DNA of 19,163 nt from Bacillota bacterium (GCA_023392995.1 JAEWMZ010000285.1:1-19163), one strand, 5' to 3'. Positions 1 through 7,750 are shown, counted from the stretch's first letter. The notes: generated from the sequence alone by a model not told the origin. Numbers and translations: made by a program.

Positions 1-519
1 GCCCAACAGGCAGTGAATTTAGGGGTGACACGATTTTTATTAAAACCCTCGAATCTTGAGGAGATTGAAGAGGCCATTAAGGTGATGGTACATAACCTTA
101 AGGAACACGGAATCAAGCAGGTGGATATGGAACAGAGTGCTTTGAACGAAGAAGAAAAGCTGGACACGGAAGCCAGTAACTTCATCGTTAACAATGCTAT
201 CAAATATATAGAGCAAAATTATCCCCATAAAATCACTCTGTCCGAAGTGGCAGAGAAAACCTATGTAAGTCAATGGCATTTGAGTAAACTGCTTAACCGC
301 CATTTGGGACAGAATTTTTCTGAGATACTGAATCATATTCGGATCAAGGAAGCACAAAAATTACTAAGAGATCCTGCTCTAAGGATTGGTGATATTGCTG
401 AAAAGGTAGGTTTTATGGATATGGCTCATTTTTCAAGAGTATTTAAAAAAAGCGTGGGAATCTCTGCAAATGAATATCGCAATACGATTTCGCAGAAGGA
501 TATCGAACTGCGCATATGA
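1..519 (+). CDS. AraC-type DNA-binding response regulator, 5' end missing
   Basis: This is the C-terminal part of a two-component response regulator of the YesN/AraC type. The reading frame is open from base 1, so the gene starts upstream of the window. The first residues (AQQAVNLGVTRFLLKP) look like the end of a receiver domain, with the conserved Lys-Pro before its last helix. An acidic linker follows. The last ~100 residues form an AraC/HTH_18 domain with two helix-turn-helix units: TLSEVAEKTYVSQWHLSKL, then IGDIAEKVGFMDMAHFSRVF and the typical ending FKKSVGISANEYR. In this family such proteins usually pair with a membrane histidine kinase and often control sugar uptake genes. The kinase and the phosphorylated Asp are not in the window, so signal and targets are unknown. 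A hairpin terminator lies about 130 bases downstream. Confidence 0.9.
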   Translation, partial: AQQAVNLGVTRFLLKPSNLEEIEEAIKVMVHNLKEHGIKQVDMEQSALNEEEKLDTEASNFIVNNAIKYIEQNYPHKITLSEVAEKTYVSQWHLSKLLNRHLGQNFSEILNHIRIKEAQKLLRDPALRIGDIAEKVGFMDMAHFSRVFKKSVGISANEYRNTISQKDIELRI

Positions 520-540
520 TAGTAATATGAAGTGAAAGCA

Positions 541-588
541 TAGATAGGAATTTATATAGATAGGAATTTATACAGAAGAATTTATATA
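541..588 (+). repeat. Short tandem repeat, 16-bp unit
   Basis: Two exact, adjacent copies of TAGATAGGAATTTATA occupy 541-556 and 557-572. A third, altered copy follows at 573-588 (CAGAAGAATTTATATA). Further fragments containing GAATTTAT or GAATATAT continue to about 644, so this looks like a longer array that has decayed. It lies in non-coding DNA between the response regulator stop codon and its terminator. Function, if any, is unknown; slippage during replication is the simplest origin. Confidence 0.75.
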
Positions 589-645
589 AAAGTACTTTAA
601 TAAAAGAATTTATGTAGAAGTTGTATAAAAGAATATATATATAAG

Positions 646-690
646 AAAAAGGATTAAGATAGAGCGTAGATGCATCTTAATCCTTTTTTC
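646..690 (+). terminator. Rho-independent terminator after the response regulator
   Basis: A perfect 15-bp inverted repeat, AAAAAGGATTAAGAT at 646-660 and its complement at 674-688, surrounds a 13-nt loop. The right arm ends in a T run (CCTTTTTTC), and the A run on the left makes it potentially bidirectional. The stem is AT-rich, which is usual in low-GC Firmicutes. Confidence 0.8.
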
Positions 691-906
691 TTTAGAACTT
701 ATTAATAATAACAAACAGTTCACCAGTAAACATGTAGATGAGCTTGCATTCTTTTTAGTCTAATGCGTCCTGTTTTTATAAGCTATACTAATGTCTGCTA
801 CAGTATCATTTAATGAATTACATAGACAAATAGAGGGTGGAAGTTGTTTCATATCTATGGTAAAATAAAGCAAACACTTAGATATTTATGATAATGGAGG
901 AAAGAT

Positions 907-1695
907 ATGTATATCAATGCAGTAAATAGCTTTGAGTCAATCATCTCGCAGACCAAAAATGATAAGGCTTCTTCTCAAGCTTCTTTTGAGAATGTTTTAA
1001 GTGAACAGACGAAAAAACTAACTGCTGCGGATCTGTTTAGCAACCTGTTTTCTACCTATAACGTATCCTGTAAAATTGGAGAATGTAATGTATCAAAGAA
1101 AGACTGGGAAAGAAATGATTTTCCTTCCTGGAAGTTTTTTGAGGAGGGCGCGAAAGCAAATGAACTAAATCATTGGAGTGCCTCCGGAAACGATTCCTCC
1201 TTCCTCGACAATAATATAGTAAGTTCCTGGAATAAGACCGATAACAGACAGATGGTCATTCTTATACCTGATCAATTAGCTGCAAAAATGGAATCTGATC
1301 CGGACTATGCCAAACAGGTCTTGGATAAGGTTTATTCCTGGCAGAAAAGTCATGCTGATTTGGAAAAGGCACTTTCAGAAGGGTATGGGTATAACGGAGA
1401 GCTATCCACGTTCCTGGATAGTTATTTGCTACGACTGGATGAAGAGGGAAATGTTACTGATTATGTTGTAACCGGGCCGGGGTATGACAGTTCTTTCTTG
1501 GCGGCAGATCATACTGGTTCTGACCAAAGCTCCTGTTTTAAGAGCTTGAAAAGGGGGATAATTCAAGATCAAGCCTCCATAACGCAATCAAATGCTGATC
1601 AGAATAATTTGAAGGAGCGCATACCCTATGATGACGTACTATCATTTGGTATATTAAGTCCCCTATTGGAGCAAAAAAAACGGATACAAATATAA
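907..1695 (+). CDS. Hypothetical protein of 262 residues, family not recognised
   Basis: I do not recognise this protein with confidence. The start is well supported: GGAGG at 896-900 sits six bases before the ATG. There is no signal peptide, membrane segment or lipobox, so it should be cytosolic unless exported by another route. The N-terminal ~35 residues are rich in Ser, Lys and Gln and look disordered. The core (about 40-190) has several tryptophans and the stretches KKDWERNDFPSWKFFEEG, MVILIPDQLAAKMESDPDYAKQVL and LRLDEEGNVTDYVV. A pattern of hydrophobic strand, then P-x-x-x-x-K-M-x-x-D-P and a helix recalls uncharacterised clostridial proteins with domains of unknown function, but that is an impression only. 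The last ~70 residues are low in complexity. It is a single gene, 131 bases from folD, with base composition like its neighbours. Confidence 0.75.
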   Translation: MYINAVNSFESIISQTKNDKASSQASFENVLSEQTKKLTAADLFSNLFSTYNVSCKIGECNVSKKDWERNDFPSWKFFEEGAKANELNHWSASGNDSSFLDNNIVSSWNKTDNRQMVILIPDQLAAKMESDPDYAKQVLDKVYSWQKSHADLEKALSEGYGYNGELSTFLDSYLLRLDEEGNVTDYVVTGPGYDSSFLAADHTGSDQSSCFKSLKRGIIQDQASITQSNADQNNLKERIPYDDVLSFGILSPLLEQKKRIQI

Positions 1696-1826
1696 ATTAT
1701 TTTGAAATTCAGTTAGACGAGCTGACCACCAGTAAATACAGAGCGCTCACAATATAGTATGAAATATTACATAACCGGAAGGGAATTATAATAGAAGTCA
1801 CCTAAAATAAGATTGGAGAGATGATA

Positions 1827-2660
1827 ATGACACAAATAATTGATGGAAAAAAAATATCCGCTGAAATCAAGGACGAGTTAAAGGTAAAAGCCGCCGCACT
1901 AAAGGAGCAGGGAATTGAAATTACTCTGGCAGTAATTCAGGTTGGAAGTGATCCAGCCTCCTCTGTCTATGTAGGAAATAAGAAGAAGGCCTGCGAATAC
2001 ATTGGAATTCGCTCCTTAGCATATGAACTGCCGGAGGAGACTACGCAGGAGGAGCTAATCTCTATTGTTGAGAAATTGAATCAGGATGCTTCTGTCAATG
2101 GAATTCTGGTACAGCTTCCTCTGCCGAAGCACATAGATGAAGATACGATTATTAAGACCATCTCTCCGCAAAAAGACGTAGACGGCTTTCATCCCCAGAG
2201 CGTAGGTGCATTGTCCATCGGGCAGAAGGGCTTTGTCTCTTGTACTCCTGCCGGCATTGTACAATTACTAAAGCGTTCCGGTATAGAGCTGGAAGGAAAA
2301 GAATGTGTTATAATAGGAAGAAGTAATATTGTTGGCAAGCCAATGGCTCTGTTAATGCTTCGGGAAAATGCTACGGTTACCATCTGTCATTCCCGAACAA
2401 AGAATCTGAAAGAAGTTGCAAAACGCGCGGATATTTTAATTGTAGCCATTGGAAAACCACTCTTTGTAACCAAGGATTTTGTGAAAGAGGGCGCGGTTGT
2501 AATTGACGTTGGTATTCATAGAAATGAGAATAATAAGCTTTGCGGAGATGTAGACTATGAAGAGGTATTCCCTCTTGTGTCAGCCATAACTCCGGTGCCC
2601 GGAGGAGTAGGGCCGATGACAATTGCTATGCTGATGAATAACTGCGTGGAGGCGGTGTAG
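1827..2660 (+). CDS. folD: Bifunctional methylenetetrahydrofolate dehydrogenase/methenyltetrahydrofolate cyclohydrolase FolD
   Basis: FolD interconverts 5,10-methylene-, 5,10-methenyl- and 10-formyl-tetrahydrofolate in the cytosol, using NADP(H), and feeds purine and formyl-Met-tRNA synthesis. Family landmarks are all present: YVGNKKKAC (Tyr48 and the catalytic Lys52), QLPLP, the DVDGFHP substrate loop, the Rossmann motif GRSNIVGKP and the C-terminal PVPGGVGPMT. At 277 residues it has the normal length. Two in-frame ATGs exist, at 1821 and 1827. GGAGAG at 1815-1820 directly abuts the first and lies six bases before the second, so 1827 (MTQIIDGKK) is chosen. In acetogenic or anaerobic clostridia FolD can also serve the folate branch of one-carbon metabolism, which is not tested by this window. 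Confidence 0.97.
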   Translation: MTQIIDGKKISAEIKDELKVKAAALKEQGIEITLAVIQVGSDPASSVYVGNKKKACEYIGIRSLAYELPEETTQEELISIVEKLNQDASVNGILVQLPLPKHIDEDTIIKTISPQKDVDGFHPQSVGALSIGQKGFVSCTPAGIVQLLKRSGIELEGKECVIIGRSNIVGKPMALLMLRENATVTICHSRTKNLKEVAKRADILIVAIGKPLFVTKDFVKEGAVVIDVGIHRNENNKLCGDVDYEEVFPLVSAITPVPGGVGPMTIAMLMNNCVEAV

Positions 2661-2962
2661 TCTGATCTGTAGATCTTCTTGCGGCTAAAAAAATATTAAT
2701 TTTATGGTGACTTCTTATTAAAAAGCTGTTACAATGTTGTTGCTACAGGGATTTTGCTGATTTTAAAGCGAATTTCTAACAGAACTGCTGTGACGAAACA
2801 CATCCTTTGTCATGATATCAAGCGACAACTTTGATATCATGACTTTTATTTCCACGCAGGCAAGGTGAGCAGGGATTAACTTGCTTAAACAAATACCAGT
2901 GTGTGTGGAAGTAATTGATGCAGTTTACAGCTCTACTTTAATATAGAAGAATGGAGATTTAT
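2661..2962 (+). other. 302-nt intergenic region between folD and rimO
   Basis: It contains no gene that I can support. A perfect hairpin at 2809-2847 is the likely folD terminator, 150 bases after the stop codon. The remaining ~115 bases before rimO must hold its promoter if the terminator works, but I found no convincing -35/-10 pair. Confidence 0.5.
2809..2847 (+). terminator. Probable terminator between folD and rimO
   Basis: A perfect 13-bp inverted repeat, GTCATGATATCAA at 2809-2821 and its complement at 2831-2843, encloses a nine-base loop and is followed by TTTTATTT. The stem is AT-rich. It separates folD from rimO and is the only such structure between them. Confidence 0.7.
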
Positions 2963-4291
2963 ATGAACATATTTTTTGTTTCTCTAGGGTGCGACAAAAA
3001 TCTTGTAGACAGCGAGAATATGCTTGGTATCCTGCATGAAAATGGATATCAGATTATCAATGAAGAAGATAAGGCAGAGATTATCATTGTGAATACCTGT
3101 TGTTTTATCAATGATGCAAAACAGGAGAGTATCCAGACCATCTTGGAGATGGCTGAGTATAAGAAAAATGGCTCTTGTAAAGCATTGATTGTAACCGGAT
3201 GTCTTGCGGAACGTTATAAGGACGAGATCTTAAGTGAAATTCCTGAGGTGGATGCCTTACTTGGAACCTCCAGCTTTGATGGAATTATGAAGGTAGTCGA
3301 AGGAATTCTTGGTGGAGAACAACAGTCTATATTTGAAGGTCTGGACCGACTTCCAAGTGTCAGCCAAAAACGTATGCTTACCTCCGGCAGCTATAGTGCC
3401 TATCTTAAAATAGCAGAAGGCTGTGATAAACATTGCACCTATTGTATCATCCCCCAGGTAAGAGGTAATTTTAGAAGTGTCCCTATGGATACATTATTAA
3501 AGGAAGCGAACTACCTGGCAGAACAGGGGGTAAAGGAGCTCATTCTTGTGGCGCAGGAAACCACTTTATATGGTAAGGATATATCCGGTGAGAAGGAATT
3601 ACCGAAGCTTTTAGATGAACTGTGCAAGATCGGTGGGATCGAATGGATTCGTATTCTATACTGTTATCCCGAAGAAATTACCGATGAGCTAATTGAAACC
3701 ATGAAAAACCAGCCTAAGATCTGCAAGTATTTGGATATTCCGATACAGCATGCTTCGGATCGGATTCTAAAGCTCATGGGAAGAAGAACCAACAAGGCTG
3801 ATTTAATTAACATCATTGCAAAGCTGAGGAAGCATATGCCAGACATTGTGCTCCGAACCACCTTAATTACCGGTTTTCCTACGGAGACACAGGAGGAGCA
3901 TGAGGAGCTGCTGGAATTTGTAAAGGAAATGAAATTTGAACGCCTTGGCGTATTTACCTATTCCAAGGAGGATAATACTCCCGCAGCCAAGCTTAAGCCG
4001 CAGGTAACGGCAAAGGTGAAGAAGCAAAGACAGAAGGAAATAATGAAGCTCCAGCAAGGGATCGTATTTGATCGGACAGCAGCTTTGGAAAGCAATACCT
4101 ATGATGTTTTGGTGGAAGGTAAGATTGCTGATGAAGATAATGTATATATCGGTAGAACCTATATGGATGCGCCGAATGTAGATGGTTTCATCTTCCTTAA
4201 TTCCAATTATGAACTAATTTCCGGCGATCTGGTAAAAGCAACGGTAACCGGAGCAAAGGGTTATGATCTGTTAGGAGAAATAGTGCACTGA
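2963..4291 (+). CDS. rimO: Ribosomal protein S12 Asp methylthiotransferase RimO (radical SAM)
   Basis: RimO adds a methylthio group to a conserved aspartate of ribosomal protein S12. The N-terminal methylthiotransferase domain supplies three cluster cysteines (Cys10 in SLGCDKN, Cys46 in VNTCCF, Cys80 in VTGCL). The radical SAM domain has the CxxxCxxC motif as CDKHCTYC (Cys154, Cys158, Cys161). A C-terminal TRAM domain occupies about the last 65 residues. The motif LGCDKNLVDSE fits RimO rather than the tRNA enzyme MiaB. The frame is open from an ATG at 2951, but GGAG at 2953-2956 lies inside that extension and six bases before the ATG at 2963, giving a normal 442-residue protein. It is followed 72 bases later by pgsA; rimO-pgsA-cinA is a common Firmicutes order. 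Confidence 0.96.
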   Translation: MNIFFVSLGCDKNLVDSENMLGILHENGYQIINEEDKAEIIIVNTCCFINDAKQESIQTILEMAEYKKNGSCKALIVTGCLAERYKDEILSEIPEVDALLGTSSFDGIMKVVEGILGGEQQSIFEGLDRLPSVSQKRMLTSGSYSAYLKIAEGCDKHCTYCIIPQVRGNFRSVPMDTLLKEANYLAEQGVKELILVAQETTLYGKDISGEKELPKLLDELCKIGGIEWIRILYCYPEEITDELIETMKNQPKICKYLDIPIQHASDRILKLMGRRTNKADLINIIAKLRKHMPDIVLRTTLITGFPTETQEEHEELLEFVKEMKFERLGVFTYSKEDNTPAAKLKPQVTAKVKKQRQKEIMKLQQGIVFDRTAALESNTYDVLVEGKIADEDNVYIGRTYMDAPNVDGFIFLNSNYELISGDLVKATVTGAKGYDLLGEIVH

Positions 4292-4363
4292 CAATAATAA
4301 TGCGAAGGTGTACTGTGAGATAAAAAATAAGTAAGTGCCGTAATATGGCGGAATGGAGAAATT

Positions 4364-4903
4364 ATGAATTTGCCGAATAAAATTACGATTTTTAGAGTAA
4401 TCATGATCCCAATCTTTCTTGTCTTTCTATTAATTCCAGGCATACCCAACGGGAAGTATATTGCAGCGGCTATTTTTATTATTGCTGCTTTGACGGACTT
4501 TTTGGATGGTTATCTTGCGCGCAAGTATCATCTGATTACGAACTTCGGGAAATTTATGGACCCCCTTGCCGATAAGCTTCTGGTTTGCAGTGCCTTGATT
4601 TGCTTTGTACAATTGGAGCTGCTGCCGGCTTGGATTGTTATTATCATTATATCAAGAGAGTTTATTATCAGCGGCTTTCGTTTGGTTGCATCCGATAATG
4701 GGGTTGTAATTGCCGCCAGCTGGTGGGGAAAGATAAAAACCAATGTTCAAATGATTATGAGCGTCCTGTTGATGTTTCATCTGGATTTTTATGCTTTTCA
4801 TGTATTAGAGCAGGTATTTATATATCTTTCTGTAATATTAACGGTAGTATCCTTAATTGATTACATGTACAAAAATAAGAACATTTTAAAAGATAGTCAT
4901 TAA
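4364..4903 (+). CDS. pgsA: CDP-diacylglycerol-glycerol-3-phosphate 3-phosphatidyltransferase PgsA
   Basis: This integral membrane enzyme makes phosphatidylglycerophosphate from CDP-diacylglycerol and glycerol-3-phosphate, the committed step to phosphatidylglycerol. The CDP-alcohol phosphotransferase signature D-x2-D-G-x2-A-R-x8-G-x3-D-x3-D is complete (Asp45, Asp48, Gly49, Ala52, Arg53, Gly62, Asp66, Asp70). Several hydrophobic helices surround it, and the N-terminus MNLPNKITIFRV is typical of PgsA. Length (179 residues) is normal. GGAG lies seven bases before the ATG. Related CDP-alcohol transferases (for example cardiolipin or phosphatidylserine synthases) share the motif, but the N-terminus and the rimO/cinA context favour PgsA. 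Confidence 0.94.
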   Translation: MNLPNKITIFRVIMIPIFLVFLLIPGIPNGKYIAAAIFIIAALTDFLDGYLARKYHLITNFGKFMDPLADKLLVCSALICFVQLELLPAWIVIIIISREFIISGFRLVASDNGVVIAASWWGKIKTNVQMIMSVLLMFHLDFYAFHVLEQVFIYLSVILTVVSLIDYMYKNKNILKDSH

Positions 4904-5014
4904 AACAACCTGGGAGTCAAAACTAGACTCCTGCCAGATTGCAATACAAGGAAGCTCCTGCTTTTTAAGGTAAAAGCGATAATTGCACCTTATATGAACT
5001 GAAAGAAGTACCGT

Positions 5015-5107
5015 AAAACACTATTTTTATCTGCATTGTTATAGAATAAGAAGAAAAGCCGGCTATGGATTTCTCTTGTTGTAAAATGTATGAAAGAATA
5101 GTGTTTT
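5015..5107 (+). repeat. Long imperfect hairpin in the cinA leader
   Basis: The arms AAAACACTATT (5015-5025) and AATAGTGTTTT (5097-5107) are exact complements. The pairing continues inward in the same register: a G-U and two A-U pairs (to 5028/5094), then TGCATT (5032-5037) with AATGTA (5085-5090), then 5045-5056 with 5070-5080 with one bulge. The apical loop is about 13 nt and contains the palindrome AGCCGGCT (5057-5064). It ends about 50 bases before the cinA start and its right arm ends in five Ts. It may be a leader element, a terminator-like structure or a small palindromic repeat; I could not identify a known riboswitch class. Confidence 0.7.
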
Positions 5108-5159
5108 TCAAATATTAATTTGTAATTTCATGCCTGGCTTTTGGCAGATGGGAGGATGT

Positions 5160-6413
5160 ATGGTTGTAGAATTAATTAGTGTAGGAACAGAGCTCTTATT
5201 AGGAAACATTGTGAACACAAATGCGAACTATCTTTCTTTAAAATGTGCAGAATTAGGCTATTCTCTGTATTATCAGGTTACGGTTGGAGATAATCCCGGG
5301 AGACTTAGTGAAGTATTAAGAACATCTCTTAAGCGTTCCGATCTTGTTATCTTAACAGGAGGTCTTGGGCCGACACAGGATGACATGACGAAGGAAACTG
5401 TTGCAAAAGTCTTTGGAAAAGAGCTTGTGATGGATGAGAACTCTAGAAAGCGTATCGAAGAATATTTTCAGTTCCGTTTCAAGGGCAATCCTTTAAACAA
5501 TGCAGTAACACAAAATAACTGGAAGCAAGCGCTTAAGATTGACGGTTGTATCGTGCTTGATAATGATAATGGCACTGCGCCCGGTTATATAGTTGAAGAG
5601 AACGGGAAAGCAGCTATCTTGTTACCGGGTCCGCCGTCTGAAATGGTACCTATGTTTGAAACACATATCCTACCTTATTTACAGCAGAAGCAAAATAAGG
5701 TATTCGTCTCTTCCATGGTTAAAATATGCGGAATAGGCGAGAGTAAGGCTGAGACAGATATCCTGGATTTAATTGATCAGCAGACGAACCCAACCATCGC
5801 TCCTTATGCAAAGAATGGAGAGGTTCATTTCCGGGTAACAGCAGCTGCTGAGGGTGAGGAGCAAGGAAGAAAGCTGATTGCTCCCGTAGTAGAAGAGCTT
5901 TATCACCGCTTTGGTAATAATATTTATTCTACGGATGAAAATGAAACACTGGAGATGGTGGTTGTCAAGCTTCTAGAGCAGCAGCACCTGACAATTGCTA
6001 CAGCGGAATCCTGTACCGGCGGATTATTAACCGGGCGGCTTGTAAATGTATCTGGTGTATCCGGTATATTGAGTGAAGGCTTTATCACCTATTCCAATGA
6101 AGCAAAGATGAAATACCTGAAGGTAAAAGAGGAGACTCTGAGAGAATATGGTGCAGTAAGTGAGCAAACGGCGAGAGAAATGGCGATTGGGGCAGCTACA
6201 GCCGCTGGAGCTTCTGCGGCAATCGCCATTACAGGGATTGCCGGACCAGAAGGAGGAACCCCGGAAAAACCGGTAGGACTTGTCTATATTGCTTGTATGG
6301 TAAATCAAAAGACTATCGTGAAGGAATGCCGTTTTAAAGGCAACAGGAGTAAGGTAAGAGAGCTTAGTGTTATCTTTGCTTTGGACTTGTTAAGGCGAGA
6401 AATCCTTTCGTAA
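5160..6413 (+). CDS. cinA: CinA family protein (MoaB-like domain plus nicotinamide-nucleotide amidase)
   Basis: CinA has an N-terminal MoaB/MogA-like domain (about residues 1-170, with TGGLGPTQDDMTKE and LLPGPPSEMVPMF), a small middle domain, and a C-terminal PncC-type domain (about 255-415, with AESCTGG, GVSGILSEGFITYSNEAK and ITGIAGPEGGTPEKPVG). The C-terminal domain deamidates NMN to nicotinic acid mononucleotide in pyridine nucleotide salvage; the family name comes from competence/damage-inducible expression with recA in some Firmicutes. Length (417 residues) is normal. An ATG at 5130 is in frame, but GGGAGG at 5150-5155 and the typical MVVELISVGTELLLG point to 5160, with a rather short spacing of four bases. 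recA, often next, is not present here: a lipoprotein gene follows. Confidence 0.94.
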   Translation: MVVELISVGTELLLGNIVNTNANYLSLKCAELGYSLYYQVTVGDNPGRLSEVLRTSLKRSDLVILTGGLGPTQDDMTKETVAKVFGKELVMDENSRKRIEEYFQFRFKGNPLNNAVTQNNWKQALKIDGCIVLDNDNGTAPGYIVEENGKAAILLPGPPSEMVPMFETHILPYLQQKQNKVFVSSMVKICGIGESKAETDILDLIDQQTNPTIAPYAKNGEVHFRVTAAAEGEEQGRKLIAPVVEELYHRFGNNIYSTDENETLEMVVVKLLEQQHLTIATAESCTGGLLTGRLVNVSGVSGILSEGFITYSNEAKMKYLKVKEETLREYGAVSEQTAREMAIGAATAAGASAAIAITGIAGPEGGTPEKPVGLVYIACMVNQKTIVKECRFKGNRSKVRELSVIFALDLLRREILS

Positions 6414-6451
6414 TAGGAATAAATTAAGCAATTGCCTATCCGATTACCTTC

Positions 6452-6480
6452 TCATATGACAAAAAATTGTACTCATAATA
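6452..6480 (+). promoter_or_regulatory. Candidate forespore sigma-G-like promoter
   Basis: TCATA at 6452-6456 and CATAATA at 6474-6480 are 17 bases apart. They match the sigma-G pattern (GHATR / CATWHTA) at all but the first position. The gene downstream is a GerMN-domain lipoprotein, a family with sporulation and germination links. Short AT-rich matches arise by chance, so this is tentative. Confidence 0.25.
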
Positions 6481-6488
6481 ACATAAGA

Positions 6489-6516
6489 TTGACACAGTTA
6501 TATCCTATTGTAAAGT
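6489..6516 (+). promoter_or_regulatory. Candidate sigma-A promoter for the GerMN lipoprotein gene
   Basis: A perfect -35 box TTGACA at 6489-6494 is followed, after 16 bases, by TAAAGT at 6511-6516. This would give a leader of about 120 nt ahead of the lipoprotein start, including three possible hairpins (6533-6569, 6581-6600, and one around 6616-6627 beside the ribosome binding site). Confidence 0.45.
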
Positions 6517-6644
6517 TACAAGAGAATGGATGAAAAGATAATCCTTACCAAGTCGGGATTTATGCTTTTATTCATTTTTGGAAAGAGAATAAATTCTTTC
6601 AGATTAATTTGTGCAAGCCGCTAAAGCGGTTAACGGAGGTTATT

Positions 6645-7313
6645 ATGAAGCAGTTTCGAAGATTATATTATATGATGATTCTTCTGGTTGGAGCGCTACT
6701 TCTAACTGGATGTGATAAAATCAGCTTTTCAACCTTTGACGCATCAAAAGAGGAGCAGAATACCGAGATTTCACCAACCGGAGTGGATTTGGATCAAATG
6801 CAGAGTGAAAAGGAAGATTCGGAATCTGAGGATAACCAGAATGGAAATGCTGATGATTCTAAGGACTCAAAGGAGGTTCCAGGAAAGGCGAAACCGGCAA
6901 CACCAACCCCGTCCTCAATTCAGCCTACGGAACATATGGATCTCTCTGTATATACCGTAAACTTCAAATCAGGAGATATTGAGCCTGTAACAGCCTCAAT
7001 TCCAAAGGACAGCAAATTAGATCCAAAGCTAATCGTGAATACGGTGACAGAGTCCCTGGCGGATCAGTCTATCAACATTGGGATTAAGGATGTCACTACC
7101 AAAGATGATAGTATTATTGTAAACTTTACGAAGGAAAACCCGCCGTCCATAAACCTAGGCTCCGGCTATGAGGATGCAATTTTAAATGCTTATGCACAAA
7201 GCCTGTTAGATAATTTAAACGATTATCACAAAATAATTTTCCGTATTGATGATAAGGCATATACCAGCGGAGCTTTTGAATATGGTATTGATGAAGTGTA
7301 TCTTGAGGAATAA
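6645..7313 (+). CDS. GerMN-domain lipoprotein
   Basis: A secreted lipoprotein anchored to the outer face of the membrane. The signal peptide has basic residues (KQFRR), a hydrophobic core and the lipobox LLTGC with Cys23 as the lipidated residue. Residues about 24-100 are an acidic, Ser/Asp/Glu/Pro-rich linker likely to be disordered. The C-terminal ~120 residues fit the GerMN fold: VYTVNFKSGDIEPVTASIP, then KLDPKLIVNTVTESL, IKDVTTKDDSIIVNFTK and a closing IIFRIDDKAYTSG. GerMN is found in the B. subtilis germination protein GerM and in other extracytoplasmic proteins; the exact job here is unknown. GGAGG at 6635-6639 lies five bases before the ATG at 6645, so an in-frame TTG at 6609 is rejected. 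It has its own candidate promoters and a strong terminator, so it is likely monocistronic. Confidence 0.85.
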   Translation: MKQFRRLYYMMILLVGALLLTGCDKISFSTFDASKEEQNTEISPTGVDLDQMQSEKEDSESEDNQNGNADDSKDSKEVPGKAKPATPTPSSIQPTEHMDLSVYTVNFKSGDIEPVTASIPKDSKLDPKLIVNTVTESLADQSINIGIKDVTTKDDSIIVNFTKENPPSINLGSGYEDAILNAYAQSLLDNLNDYHKIIFRIDDKAYTSGAFEYGIDEVYLEE

Positions 7314-7373
7314 GAAACGATGAGCAGAAGGATTCCTGTGACTGCTTTCGATGAAATAGTTTATTATAATAAG

Positions 7374-7395
7374 CTGAAACAGCGAGCTGCTTCAG
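7374..7395 (+). repeat. Short imperfect palindrome before the terminator
   Basis: CTGAAACAGC and GCTGCTTCAG flank two bases and pair at nine of ten positions, the exception being one A-C mismatch. It sits eight bases before the terminator hairpin, so the lipoprotein mRNA would end in two consecutive hairpins. Confidence 0.5.
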
Positions 7396-7403
7396 TGAAA
7401 AAG

Positions 7404-7440
7404 AAAGCTGCGTTATTAGTTTGACGCAGCTTTTCTTATT
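7404..7440 (+). terminator. Terminator of the GerMN lipoprotein gene
   Basis: A perfect 10-bp stem, AAAGCTGCGT at 7404-7413 with ACGCAGCTTT at 7424-7433, a ten-base loop, and the T-rich tail TTTTCTTATT. This is the clearest classical terminator in the window. Confidence 0.88.
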
Positions 7441-7610
7441 ACTTTTGCTTGACCGGATGGAATCTAGAATAGAGCCGTCATGTGAAGGAATAATTGGGCA
7501 TAATTAGTGCTTGAACGCTAAGGAATGTGTCATTTATAACCGAAATGCTATTTTGAAAGCTGTATAAAGTCAATCTGTAATTGAAATTGATGAAAATTTC
7601 AAAGTTATAT

Positions 7611-7639
7611 TCGACAAGTGGCTAATTTTATGGTATCTT
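7611..7639 (+). promoter_or_regulatory. Candidate promoter for the flavoprotein gene
   Basis: TCGACA at 7611-7616, a 17-base spacer, and TATCTT at 7634-7639 preceded by TGG (an extended -10). It would give a leader of about 200 nt that includes both hairpins at 7751-7799. The hexamers are imperfect. Confidence 0.35.
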
Positions 7640-7750
7640 ATTACAGGTAAAAAGTGAATGAAATTATTTTAATGATAAATACAGTGAGATTAGAAATACT
7701 AGTATTACCTTTGTATAAAGTTCACTTAATTCAACACCTGCTATTATGTG

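Larger units (their letters stand above)
520..906 (+). other. 387-nt AT-rich intergenic region
   Basis: No convincing coding frame is present. From 5' to 3' it holds a small tandem repeat with decayed copies (541-644), a strong inverted repeat read as the terminator of the response regulator (646-690), and about 200 bases with no recognised structure before the GGAGG at 896-900 that serves the next gene. I found no convincing sigma-A promoter for that gene. Confidence 0.6.

Noticed and set aside
40..357. 105-codon open frame on the minus strand in the response regulator
   Set aside because: It lies antisense to a clear helix-turn-helix coding region with no supporting signals.
541..644. Tandem units considered as a CRISPR array
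   Set aside because: The units are only 16 bp and adjacent, with no unique spacers and no cas genes.
4910..4937. GGAGTC/GACTCC inverted repeat after pgsA as a terminator
   Set aside because: The stem is only six bp and is followed by TGCCAGATT, with no T run.
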